A stretch of 64,000 nucleotides of DNA, taken from NCBI GenBank assembly GCA_028689025.1, contig JAQTXA010000001.1, positions 62,001-126,000 of the forward strand. Direction: 5' to 3'. Below the pieces are notes generated by a model, which saw only the letters and a program-made list of their open reading frames with translations, did not search any database and was not told where the DNA came from. Position 1 is the stretch's first letter, and every line of letters begins with the position of its first letter. The stretch comes from Aliarcobacter sp. (GTDB taxonomy: Bacteria; Campylobacterota; Campylobacteria; Campylobacterales; Arcobacteraceae). Position numbers and translations under genes: made by a program. Of the stretch, positions 19,405-30,246 are shown one piece after another.

Positions 19405-21822
19405 TTATATTTTTATTTTGAAACAAGCTCCATAATAATCTTTATTTTTATACTTAATAGCTTTATTATAAACATAAAGTTTTCCACTAAGTTGTTTTGT
19501 GACAATTTCTTCACTCATATACAAACCAATCCCTGTTCCCAAAGATTTATGTTTAGTAGTAAAATATGGTTCAAAAATATGCTCTATTATATCATCCCCT
19601 ACTCCACCACCATTATCAATTATCTCAATATATTTATGATTCTCTTTTTCATACATATCAATAAATATACATTTATCTTCTATATTATTTTCAACTAACA
19701 CATCTTTTGCATTATTTAAAATATTCATCATAAGTTGTAAAAATTGATTTTCCACTCCATTTATAAAAAGTTTCTCTTCACTTAAATAAATGATTTTAAT
19801 ATGCTCTTTTATAAAAACTGTTTTTAGTAAACTTATTGTTTTTTCTATTGATTTTTTTACATTAAAATCAACTTTTTCTAAATCATCTTTATAAAAATTT
19901 CTAAAATCATCTATAGTGTTAGATAAATAATTTGTTGAATTTAATATAGCTTCAATAAAATCTTTTGCATCTTCTTCTGAATATAAATCATCTTCTATCC
20001 ATAATTTGATTCCACTTGCAGAAACACTTATAACATTTAAAGGTTGACGCCATTGATGGGCAATATTCCCTATCATTTCTCCCATTGCTGCCATTTTTGA
20101 TTGTTGATAAAGAATTTTTTCTTTCTCTTTTATCAGTTTTTGTTGCTCTTTTTGTAAGGTAATATCAGAAAATAATGCAATATAATTTACAAGTTCTCTA
20201 TTTTCATTGTAAACTGTACTGATTTTTAGTCTTTCAACATAAAAACCACCATCTTTTCTTTTATTTACAATTTCACCTTCCCAAAAATTATTCTTAATAA
20301 GCTCTTTCCACATATTTTTATAAAAATCTTTATCTTGTAAATCAGATTTTAAAAGTTTTGGATTTTGTCCTATAACTTCATCTAAAACATATCCTGTATT
20401 TCTTTCAAATGATTTATTCACATTTATAATATTTGCATTAACATCCGTAATAATAATTCCATCATGGGCATTTTCAAAAACCTTATATGCTTGTTTTAGC
20501 TTATGTTCTTTCTCTTTTTTTGATGTAATATCTAAGGCAATTGCTACATATTCTATTTTATCATCTACTTCAAAAGATGAAAAAATAAATTCTAAAACTC
20601 TTTTTTCGTTATTTGAATCTATACTATTCAACTCTTTTTGAATCTTTTGATTTGTTGTAACATTTTCAATAATATCTTTTAACCACCCTTTTTCATGCTC
20701 TGGCCAACATGAGTAATCCCATATTTTTTTATTTTCATTTAAAAAATCATCTTTTGATAATAAAGAAGAAAAAGATTGGTTTATTTCTAAAATCTTTCCA
20801 TCAAAATCAATAATCAAAGCAAAAAAGTTACTCTGTTCAAAAAATGTTTTAAACTTTTTATGTAAAAATAGTTCTTTATTTTTCTTTTTATTGTACAAAT
20901 ATAATAAAGAAATAACTAAAGAGATTGAAATAACAATGAGTATAAAAACAATGAGTAAAAAGATGTACCTCTTTTTTTCCCAAGATTGTAAACTTTTTTC
21001 ATAATTTAATCTTACGATTACTCCAAAAGGAGAATTTGTAGTTTTATTAAAAGCTAAAATACTTTTTTCATTATTAAAAATAACAATATCAGAAAAATTA
21101 TTCTTCTCAATTAGTGTTTTAAATATCTCTTCATCACTAATAATAAGTTTATTTTTTTGTGTAAAATCATTTGAAACAAGCACTTTGCCATCTAATCTTA
21201 TTAAATCAATATAACAATCATCTATATTTATAAATTCGTTATATCTATGTATTAAAAAATCTCCATTTATCGCAATTAATACTTTGTAAGTTTTATCTTT
21301 GAAAGTTATCTCTTTTAAAATAGGGAAAAAATTTATATCAAGCCTATTTCTATCATATTTTATCTCTTTCGCATTATTAAAATCTCTACCTTCAAGAATC
21401 TGCCCTACTAAAAAAATATCACTTTTGAATTGAAGTTTTGGATAAAAAGAGTTTAGATTTATATTTAAATCTTTGTTTAGTCTGTTTGAGCTATTAATGA
21501 TTTTATTATTTTCATTCAAAATATTTATAGATCTTATTTCTGGATTATTTCTTAATAACTCACTTAATACATCGTCTATTTTAGAACTAGAATCTTCTGT
21601 AAAAGTTAAAAATGAATTTATATTATCTACTAATAAATCCATTCCTTTTATAGTTCTTGAGAAATTATCTACAAAAATACTTGAATATAACTGTACTAGT
21701 TTAACTTGTGTTTTTACAGCTTCTTCTTTTAACATATTAATAGAAAAAAATACACCAGAGATTATTAAAAATATAATAAAAAAACTAATAGCTAGTAATT
21801 TAACAACTAATCGAATATTCAT
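19405..21822 (-). CDS. PAS-containing membrane sensor histidine kinase
   Basis: Periplasmic sensor region between TMs, two PAS-like regions, HisKA MAAMGEMIGNIAHQWRQPLNVIS, HATPase motifs. Confidence 0.9.
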   Translation of the reverse strand: MNIRLVVKLLAISFFIIFLIISGVFFSINMLKEEAVKTQVKLVQLYSSIFVDNFSRTIKGMDLLVDNINSFLTFTEDSSSKIDDVLSELLRNNPEIRSINILNENNKIINSSNRLNKDLNINLNSFYPKLQFKSDIFLVGQILEGRDFNNAKEIKYDRNRLDINFFPILKEITFKDKTYKVLIAINGDFLIHRYNEFINIDDCYIDLIRLDGKVLVSNDFTQKNKLIISDEEIFKTLIEKNNFSDIVIFNNEKSILAFNKTTNSPFGVIVRLNYEKSLQSWEKKRYIFLLIVFILIVISISLVISLLYLYNKKKNKELFLHKKFKTFFEQSNFFALIIDFDGKILEINQSFSSLLSKDDFLNENKKIWDYSCWPEHEKGWLKDIIENVTTNQKIQKELNSIDSNNEKRVLEFIFSSFEVDDKIEYVAIALDITSKKEKEHKLKQAYKVFENAHDGIIITDVNANIINVNKSFERNTGYVLDEVIGQNPKLLKSDLQDKDFYKNMWKELIKNNFWEGEIVNKRKDGGFYVERLKISTVYNENRELVNYIALFSDITLQKEQQKLIKEKEKILYQQSKMAAMGEMIGNIAHQWRQPLNVISVSASGIKLWIEDDLYSEEDAKDFIEAILNSTNYLSNTIDDFRNFYKDDLEKVDFNVKKSIEKTISLLKTVFIKEHIKIIYLSEEKLFINGVENQFLQLMMNILNNAKDVLVENNIEDKCIFIDMYEKENHKYIEIIDNGGGVGDDIIEHIFEPYFTTKHKSLGTGIGLYMSEEIVTKQLSGKLYVYNKAIKYKNKDYYGACFKIKI

Positions 21823-21831
21823 TATTTATAT

Positions 21832-22620
21832 TTATTTCAAATTTACGATAGGTTCTAAACCATTTTTTTTAGCTAAGTTTAAAAGTCTTCCATCATTTTT
21901 TATATCTTTTAAAAATTGTTCAACTCTGTCATAAAATTCATTGTCATCATAATTCATAGCCCACGCATAAGGAGTTTTTTGATATGTAGTATTTGGTTCA
22001 ATTAACATTGCCCAAGAAGTACTTGCAAGCATTTTTTTAGCAAAAGGATAATCAGTCATAAAAACATCTGCTCTACCTGATTGAACTTCTTCTTCTCTTT
22101 GATGCATTTTATCCACAATTAAAAGCTCTGCATTTTTTAATTTTTCTTTCATAATAGGTTCATGATAAGTACCTTTTGCAACTGCAACAACATTTCCTGA
22201 CTTATCAATATCCTCCCATTTTTTTACTCTTCTATTATTTTTTGTAGTTATTGCATAAACATCACTTGATAAATGAGCTGTTGTAAACCTAACTTTTTCT
22301 CTTCTTTGTGGTGTATCTCCAATAGCAAACATTGCAATATCACATTTTGAACTCTTAACATCATCAATTAATGTAGCAAATGAGCTATTAACAAATTTTA
22401 AATTCACTCCTAAATCTTTAGCTAATTCAACTGCCAAATCACTATCAATTCCAATAAATTGCTGATTTCTTGTATCAAAATAAGAAATACCATAATATTC
22501 AGGCCAAACACATACCTTTATCTCTTTTTCTTCTAAAATTTTTGCTAAGGTATTATTTTGGGCAAAAAGTTGCAACTGAAATAAAACTACTGAATAAAAT
22601 AATATTTTTATGTATGACAA
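21832..22620 (-). CDS. Extracellular solute-binding protein, family 3
   Basis: Signal peptide; KVCVWPEYYGISYFDTRNQQFIGIDSDLAVELAKDLGV, KWEDIDKSGNVVAVAKGTYHEPIM. Confidence 0.85.
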   Translation of the reverse strand: MSYIKILFYSVVLFQLQLFAQNNTLAKILEEKEIKVCVWPEYYGISYFDTRNQQFIGIDSDLAVELAKDLGVNLKFVNSSFATLIDDVKSSKCDIAMFAIGDTPQRREKVRFTTAHLSSDVYAITTKNNRRVKKWEDIDKSGNVVAVAKGTYHEPIMKEKLKNAELLIVDKMHQREEEVQSGRADVFMTDYPFAKKMLASTSWAMLIEPNTTYQKTPYAWAMNYDDNEFYDRVEQFLKDIKNDGRLLNLAKKNGLEPIVNLK

Positions 22621-22831
22621 AAAAATCCTTTTTTTTTAATTTAACTCTAATATATACAATATTATATTAAAATCTATTGATATTTTTTATTAAAAGAAAG
22701 AAATAATTCAATTTTAATAATATAAATAATTTTTTTATATAAATAATAACTATTCTTTTATACTACCTTTAATTTACTTATTGACTAAACAATTATATAA
22801 TACGCACTTTATTTAAAAAGGATATTTTTTT

Positions 22832-23302
22832 ATGCCAAATAACACTATCGTATATATTTTTAATAGAATAATTAGATTATCAATTTTATTTTTTATTTTA
22901 TATCTTATATTTACTAACTTTGGAACTTTTTTAATGATTATAGGAATTATCTTTTTAATCATTGGTTTTTTAGTTTATAACTTTAAAAAGAAGATGAGAA
23001 CAAACAGTTATAACTTTAAATTTGATAGTTCTCACTTCCAAAATGGACAAAATTTTAATTTTAATGAATTTAAAAATTTTAATCAATCAGATTTTCAAGG
23101 TTTTGCTAATGCTCCGCGATTTGATGAAGTTGCAAAAGCAAAAGAGTTCTTTGGATTTACACACTCTCCAACAAAAGAAGAGATTAAAAAAAGATATAAA
23201 GAATTAGCACGAAAATATCATCCAGACATAAATAATGGTGATGATGTAAAAATGAAAGAATTAAACCATTATCGTGATGTTTTAATTAAAACAGTAGAAT
23301 AA
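22832..23302 (+). CDS. Membrane-anchored C-terminal J-domain protein
   Basis: N-terminal TM hairpin; FGFTHSPTKEEIKKRYKELARKYHPDINNG. Confidence 0.82.
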   Translation: MPNNTIVYIFNRIIRLSILFFILYLIFTNFGTFLMIIGIIFLIIGFLVYNFKKKMRTNSYNFKFDSSHFQNGQNFNFNEFKNFNQSDFQGFANAPRFDEVAKAKEFFGFTHSPTKEEIKKRYKELARKYHPDINNGDDVKMKELNHYRDVLIKTVE

Positions 23303-23324
23303 TAAACTAACCAAAAGGATTTTT

Positions 23325-23819
23325 TTGAACATAGACATGACAAAAGTGGCAAATGTAATTTTATATATGCTACACAAACAAGTAAAACATTTAAATGATA
23401 AAAAAGTAGCTATTATGCTTTTTTTAATGGATTTTAATCATCAAAAATATTGTGGAAAAAAGATTTTCAATGATGAATATATAAAAGGTGCTCGTCATCC
23501 AGAACCTGTAGTTGTTGGTGAACTTTTTGATATTGTTGCAAATGAAGAAGATTTAGAAGAAGATGATGAAAGAATTTTTTTAATGCAAGAGTTATTGGAT
23601 TATTTAGATATTGAAGTTCTTGAAAAAGATAAATTTATTGAATTAAACTTCATAAAAATGGAAGAAGATTTTGATGAATCAATATTTGATAAAGATGAAA
23701 TGAAAACGATTCATAAAATTGTAACTCAATATCAAGACATGAGTTCAAGAAATATTGCGAATGAGTGTTTTAAAATAGATGAAGTAAGAGCAACAGCAAA
23801 AGGCGAAATAATTATCTAA
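23325..23819 (+). CDS. Panacea (DUF4065)-like protein
   Basis: KVANVILYMLHKQVKHLNDKKVAIMLFLMDFNHQKYCGKKIFNDEYIKGARHPEPVVVGELFDIV; TTG start after AAAGGA. Confidence 0.55.
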   Translation: MNIDMTKVANVILYMLHKQVKHLNDKKVAIMLFLMDFNHQKYCGKKIFNDEYIKGARHPEPVVVGELFDIVANEEDLEEDDERIFLMQELLDYLDIEVLEKDKFIELNFIKMEEDFDESIFDKDEMKTIHKIVTQYQDMSSRNIANECFKIDEVRATAKGEIII

Positions 23820-23846
23820 AAAGAGAATTTTAAAAATTCTCTTTAA
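23820..23846. terminator. Shared hairpin between convergent genes
   Basis: AAAGAGAATTTT-A-AAAATTCTCTTT palindrome. Confidence 0.65.
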
Positions 23847-24768
23847 AATTTAAAATATCTTCAGATGTTAATACAAGATTCTCTTCTTGAGTCTTATCTA
23901 AAATAGGATTCATCAATGCATTTTTTGCTTCGATGTGAGGAATTCCAACTAAATGAGCTATTTCGTGGGCTAAAACAGCTTTTAGTTGTTTTAGATTATC
24001 AAAACCATAAATTTCAATTTTACTCATAGTTGTAGTAGTACTTTTTTCTTTTACAAGTTCTCCATCTTTATAATAAGTTTTTATTGTAGTATTTTCTTCA
24101 CCAAAAGTTTTTCCCTTTATTTTTTTAAAGCTTCTATTCATAGATTCAACTTCATTATTCAATCTATTTGTATCATTTACTAAATTATTAAAAGAGAAAA
24201 CTTTTTGATTATAATGGTTAAATAATTTAGTTAAATCCATCCTGTATTTTTTCTGTTTTTTAGACTCTTCTTCAATCTTATTTTTTTCTATATTAATATA
24301 ATTTTGTACTTTTAAATATTCATCTTTTGATAAATTATTTCTTTTATTAATATTTCTAATGTACTCGTTTAGCGCTTCAATTTTCTTATTTAAAATAAAA
24401 GTTTGTTCGTTATAACTGTTTTGTAAAATAGTCATTTCCTCTTTTATTTTCGGAAATAATATTTTTAACTCTTGGATTTTTTCTAGTTTAGAAGTGATAT
24501 TTCCCATCTTTTTTTGAATCTTTTCCTCCAATTTTGAGGGAGTTTCAAAAAGAATATCAATAGGTTTTCCATTTTGAGAATAATCAAATATATTCATATT
24601 TAATTCAGATTCAAAAGTATGCTTTATTTCATCAATAATAATTCGTAATTGTTGCTCTGTTAGTTTGTCTTTATAAAAATCATCTATTTTACCAATTTTC
24701 ACTTCTTGAAATGAAGCAAAAGAGAGAGTAAATAAAGTTAATAAAGGGAATGTTATTTTGTAAATCAT
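23830..24768 (-). CDS. Secreted metzincin-type metalloprotease with coiled-coil region
   Basis: Signal peptide; zinc motif HEIAHLVGIPH (HExxHxxGxxH) followed by ALMNPIL Met-turn. Confidence 0.75.
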   Translation of the reverse strand: MIYKITFPLLTLFTLSFASFQEVKIGKIDDFYKDKLTEQQLRIIIDEIKHTFESELNMNIFDYSQNGKPIDILFETPSKLEEKIQKKMGNITSKLEKIQELKILFPKIKEEMTILQNSYNEQTFILNKKIEALNEYIRNINKRNNLSKDEYLKVQNYINIEKNKIEEESKKQKKYRMDLTKLFNHYNQKVFSFNNLVNDTNRLNNEVESMNRSFKKIKGKTFGEENTTIKTYYKDGELVKEKSTTTTMSKIEIYGFDNLKQLKAVLAHEIAHLVGIPHIEAKNALMNPILDKTQEENLVLTSEDILNFKENF

Positions 24769-24868
24769 TTGGTATTTTAATTAAAAAGAAAAAAAAAGTA
24801 AAGCCATATAATTTTAGTTTTTTATAATTTTCTTTTGATATAGTAAAGCTAATAAAAGAAGGATTAAA

Positions 24869-25288
24869 ATGGCAATAAAAAATAATCAAATGGTAGAAAT
24901 GTTTTATGAATTAAAAGTTCAAAATGAAATAGTTGATAGTAATTTAAATAAAGAACCAATTAGTTTTAGTTATGGCTTGGGACAAATAATTTCAGGTTTA
25001 GAAAGTAGAATTATAGATATGAATGAAGGTGAAACTTTAGATATAAAAGTTCCTGCAATTGAAGCTTATGGCGAATATGATGAAACATTAACGCAAATTG
25101 TTCCAATAGAAGATTTTGATGGAATGGATTTAGAAATTGGAATGACAATTGAAGCAGAAGAGGAAAATGATGAACTAGTAAGAGCCATAGTAATTGATGT
25201 AACAAAAGAAGATGTAACAATTGATTATAATCATCCCTTAGCTGGATGTGATTTGGATTTTAAAGTTATTATTAAAAGTATAAAATAG
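24869..25288 (+). CDS. slyD: FKBP-type peptidyl-prolyl isomerase, SlyD-like
   Basis: FSYGLGQIISGLESRIIDMNEGETLDIKVPAIEAYGEYDE...DYNHPLAGCDLDFKV. Confidence 0.85.
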   Translation: MAIKNNQMVEMFYELKVQNEIVDSNLNKEPISFSYGLGQIISGLESRIIDMNEGETLDIKVPAIEAYGEYDETLTQIVPIEDFDGMDLEIGMTIEAEEENDELVRAIVIDVTKEDVTIDYNHPLAGCDLDFKVIIKSIK

Positions 25289-25313
25289 ATAAAAGAAACA
25301 TCTTTTATCTATT
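25284..25313. terminator. Shared hairpin between convergent genes
   Basis: 13-bp perfect inverted repeat AATAGATAAAAGA / TCTTTTATCTATT, AACA loop. Confidence 0.55.
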
Positions 25314-25320
25314 AAGTATA

Positions 25321-25575
25321 TTATTTCTTCTTTTTTGGTGGTGGTAATAATTTATTGAAATCATAAGGAACTATATTTCTCTCAATTTTTTCAGTAAAAT
25401 CATATAACTTTAGACAAACACCAAATAAAATCGGCCATACAAATATTTGATTTATTATTAGTACATCAAAAAATAAACCAATAATAATACCAAGTATGCC
25501 TATTTGTATTAATAAAGTATCAATCTTTTTTACTTTTAATAATTTATAATATTCTATTATTTTATCTTTAATCAT
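25321..25575 (-). CDS. Small hypothetical membrane protein
   Basis: 84-aa ORF with a long hydrophobic stretch and basic C-terminus. Confidence 0.45.
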   Translation of the reverse strand: MIKDKIIEYYKLLKVKKIDTLLIQIGILGIIIGLFFDVLIINQIFVWPILFGVCLKLYDFTEKIERNIVPYDFNKLLPPPKKKK

Positions 25576-25675
25576 ATAATTTTCCTTTCATGCAATATCA
25601 TTATTATATATACAAAACAATTAATAAACAAATATAAAGAAGTTAAAATATATGGTTTTAATTTATTACAAAAAT

Positions 25676-27871
25676 CTACTCTATATGTAACACAACCTTA
25701 TTTCTACCTGTCTCTTTTGCTTCATAAAGTGCACTATCTGCTCTTTTAATCATAGATTCAATGGTATCACCATTTTTAAATATAGAAATACCAAAACTTA
25801 CAGTTTTAGATCCAACTATTTCAAAATTATGGTTCTCTATATCTATTCTAATATTTTCAATTACCTTTATTATCTCTTCTTTTTGCGCTTCAAAACAAAC
25901 AATAATAAACTCTTCCCCACCAAATCTTCCCACAAAATCAGTTTTTCTAATACTATTACTTAATATATTTGCAATCTCTTTAAGTATTTTATCTCCAATT
26001 TGATGGCCATAGGTGTCATTAACTTCTTTAAAGTGGTCTATATCTAACATCGTAAGGCTAAAGTTGCAATTAAATCTTTCACATCTATTTATTTCAAGTT
26101 GCAATAACTCTTCTAATTTTCTTCTATTAAATAAATTTGTAAGATTATCAATAGTTGCGAGTCTTTCTAGCTTTTCATTTTTTTCTTCAATATCTTTTTG
26201 GGCTTCTAAAAGTAATTCATTGGCTTTTGTAATTTTTCTATTCCAATAAATGATAAGAATAAAAAGAAAAGTAACCCCAGTAACCACTTTCCAAACTAAA
26301 CTATAATCAATACCTCTTTCATACTTGATTGAAGTCCATTTATTTAAAATATCTCTGTACATTTCAGCAGGAATGCTATTGACTGCCTTTTGCATAACAT
26401 TTAATAAAACTTCATCATCATTTCTTACAGCAACCCGAAGTTGTAAGGTTTCAGATAATTGACCTGCAATTTTTAACTCTCCAAAATATTTAGTTTGGAA
26501 TTCATGTCCTATGCTAGCTAAAGCATCAATATAAGCAAAAATTTCGCCCTCTTTGACTTTATCTAAGCCCTCATCAATATTATTAATTTCTACAATATTC
26601 AAAAAAGGATATTTTTCTTTTAATGTTTCAACAAATCCATAATCTTTGGTAATACCAATTTTTTTACCTTTTAAATCTGTCATTTCATTGATAAAGGTAT
26701 CATCTACTTTATTGGCAATTACCAATGGAATTTCCAAATAAGAGTCTGTGAAATTAAAATTCTTTTTTCGCTCTGGCGTTTCCATGATAACACTTGAAAT
26801 ATCACATTTTTTCTCTTTTAAATACTCAATAGATTGACTCCAACTTGAAGTTTTTACAAGGTTAAATTTAGCAGAAAGGATTTTTTCAAATAGTTTATAA
26901 AAGTCTGAACTCATCCCTGAATGTTCACCTTTTTCATTTAATCCTTCAAAAGGTAACCAATTTGGGTCGATACAATATTGTATTACCTTACTGTCTATAT
27001 ATGCTGTTTCCCTTTCACTTAATTCAATATGTTGATCGCCATACTGTTTAATTGAACCAATCCATTTATTTACCAATTTATTTTTTTCATCTTTACTAAT
27101 TGCATCTAAAGATTTTTGTAAAATAGAAGCAAGTAGTGGTTCAGTTGAGTGTACTCCAAATCGTAAATCTTCTATGGTTTTATTAGAAACTTTAAATTCA
27201 TCGGCAAGTCTTATATTTGTATAGGCATATTTTTTTATTAAATAGTTTATGGCTGTTAAGTTTTCAACGGCTGCATCAATTTTACCCAAGGATACATCTT
27301 TGGTTAATTCCAATAAACTAGTGTATGGTTTTAAATCAAAAATACCTAAATTTTGTAGTTCCTCTTGATAAAATATATCTTTTGTAATACCAACTTTTTT
27401 TCCTTTTAGACTTTGCAGACCATCATACTTTCCAAAATCATCTCTTACAAATATTATAATAGGTATATCGTAATAAGAAGTGGTAAAAAGAGTAAAAGCT
27501 GCTCTCTCTTTTGTGTATGAAATACTTGATATCATATCAACTTTATTGTCCATAAATGAGTTTAAAACCATACTCCAAGAACCCATAACTTTTTCAAAAG
27601 TAAGACCTGATTTCTCAGATATAAGTTCAAGTAAATCGTGTTCAAAACCCACAGGTTTGCCATCTTCAATAAAGGTAAAAGGAGTGTAATCTTGCATCAT
27701 AGAAATCGTTATTTTAGGATGAGTTGATATAAACTCTTTTTCCTCTTTTGTAAGATTAAGAGGTTGGGCAATAGCATGTACAGCAAAATAAAAAACTAAA
27801 AGAAAGTGTAGTAATAAGGTTTTCAACTTCATGCTCCTTAACAGATCATCGTAGTATCTCAATATTAGCAA
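25676..27871 (-). CDS. Tandem periplasmic solute-binding domains + GGDEF diguanylate cyclase
   Basis: Two SBP_bac_3-like repeats (ITISMMQDYTPFTFIEDGKPVGFEHDLLELI; IQYCIDPNWLPFEGLNEKGEHSGMSSDFYKLF), TM, RFGGEEFIIV. Confidence 0.88.
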   Translation of the reverse strand: MLILRYYDDLLRSMKLKTLLLHFLLVFYFAVHAIAQPLNLTKEEKEFISTHPKITISMMQDYTPFTFIEDGKPVGFEHDLLELISEKSGLTFEKVMGSWSMVLNSFMDNKVDMISSISYTKERAAFTLFTTSYYDIPIIIFVRDDFGKYDGLQSLKGKKVGITKDIFYQEELQNLGIFDLKPYTSLLELTKDVSLGKIDAAVENLTAINYLIKKYAYTNIRLADEFKVSNKTIEDLRFGVHSTEPLLASILQKSLDAISKDEKNKLVNKWIGSIKQYGDQHIELSERETAYIDSKVIQYCIDPNWLPFEGLNEKGEHSGMSSDFYKLFEKILSAKFNLVKTSSWSQSIEYLKEKKCDISSVIMETPERKKNFNFTDSYLEIPLVIANKVDDTFINEMTDLKGKKIGITKDYGFVETLKEKYPFLNIVEINNIDEGLDKVKEGEIFAYIDALASIGHEFQTKYFGELKIAGQLSETLQLRVAVRNDDEVLLNVMQKAVNSIPAEMYRDILNKWTSIKYERGIDYSLVWKVVTGVTFLFILIIYWNRKITKANELLLEAQKDIEEKNEKLERLATIDNLTNLFNRRKLEELLQLEINRCERFNCNFSLTMLDIDHFKEVNDTYGHQIGDKILKEIANILSNSIRKTDFVGRFGGEEFIIVCFEAQKEEIIKVIENIRIDIENHNFEIVGSKTVSFGISIFKNGDTIESMIKRADSALYEAKETGRNKVVLHIE

Positions 27872-27953
27872 ATCATATATTAAAACTTGTTATTTATTTG
27901 CAATATTTAATAAGGAAGAAATTTAAAAGTTCTTCTTCTATTTTTTATTTCGT

Positions 27954-28208
27954 TTATATCAAAGATTTTTCTATAAGTTGAAGTTTTTTCAATCGTGTGA
28001 GTTTTTTGATTTCATATTCACGCTTTGAAGCACTACTTCTATCAATTGAAAGTTCTTCATATAGTAGTTTTACAGGACGTCTAGATTTTGTATATTTTGC
28101 ACCCTTATCCGAACTATTATGCTCTTCCAAGCGTTTTGTAACATCGGTTGTAATGCCAGTATACAAACTTCCATCGTTGCACTCAAGAATATAAACAAAA
28201 TATGACAC
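27954..28208 (-). CDS. GIY-YIG nuclease family protein (UPF0213-like)
   Basis: [29 protein letters not shown]. Confidence 0.88.
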   Translation of the reverse strand: MSYFVYILECNDGSLYTGITTDVTKRLEEHNSSDKGAKYTKSRRPVKLLYEELSIDRSSASKREYEIKKLTRLKKLQLIEKSLI

Positions 28209-28293
28209 GGGGATTCCTTGTGTTTTGGATTAGGTTTGCTATTACTGAGAATTGAAAGTAGAGATTCAACCTCTGGAGTATAAAATAAAAAAG

Positions 28294-28569
28294 TTATTCA
28301 TTTATTTTTATTCCACTTGTAAATGTATACCAATCCTGTTCAACAAAATACTTCCAATGTTCCTTATCATTTACTTTCCCTGAGGCTTTTTCTGCATTAA
28401 TAAGGATATCATTTAATTTATTGAATAAATATGGGTCATTGATAATTGATTTCATTTGATTTACTTTATACTTTAATCTATTTAATAAAGGCTCTGCATG
28501 CTTTTTTGTAAACGAATATATGACTTCTTCTATATCATTCCATAACTTTTCTAATTCGTCTTTATTCAC
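28294..28569 (-). CDS. Hypothetical protein
   Basis: 91-aa ORF, no family recognised. Confidence 0.4.
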   Translation of the reverse strand: MNKDELEKLWNDIEEVIYSFTKKHAEPLLNRLKYKVNQMKSIINDPYLFNKLNDILINAEKASGKVNDKEHWKYFVEQDWYTFTSGIKINE

Positions 28570-28635
28570 TTCGAACTTCTAATTATTTGTTATGTTAAAA
28601 TTAAATTATACTACTTAAATATTTTATATTACAAT

Positions 28636-28780
28636 AAAAGTGATGTCAGAAATATTAGATTTTTGTTTTAATCAAGGCGAAGCTTGGATTTTAAGCGGAG
28701 CGTACAATTAGTACGTGAGCATTAAAATTCAAGATTCAACGCAGAGTAAAGCAAAAAAATGATGTTTATCACATCACTTT

Positions 28781-28781
<1 letters not shown>
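28636..28781. repeat. 146-bp palindromic (MITE-like/REP-like) intergenic element
   Basis: 11-bp perfect terminal inverted repeats AAAAGTGATGT/ACATCACTTTT; central CGTAC-AATTA-GTACG; symmetric about ~28708; further arm pairing (CTTGgATTTTAA / TTAAAATtCAAG). Confidence 0.75.
28753..28777 (-). terminator. Rho-independent terminator of guaB (inside the palindromic element)
   Basis: Minus strand TGATGT-GATAA-ACATCA-TTTTTTTGC. Confidence 0.7.
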
Positions 28782-30229
<1,448 letters not shown>

Positions 30230-30246
30230 TTAATCCTAGTTAATAT

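Noticed and set aside
22640-22831. AT-rich 190-bp intergenic region with TATATA tracts
   Set aside because: Looked for an RNA gene or repeat array; only simple AT-richness and a plausible -10 were visible.
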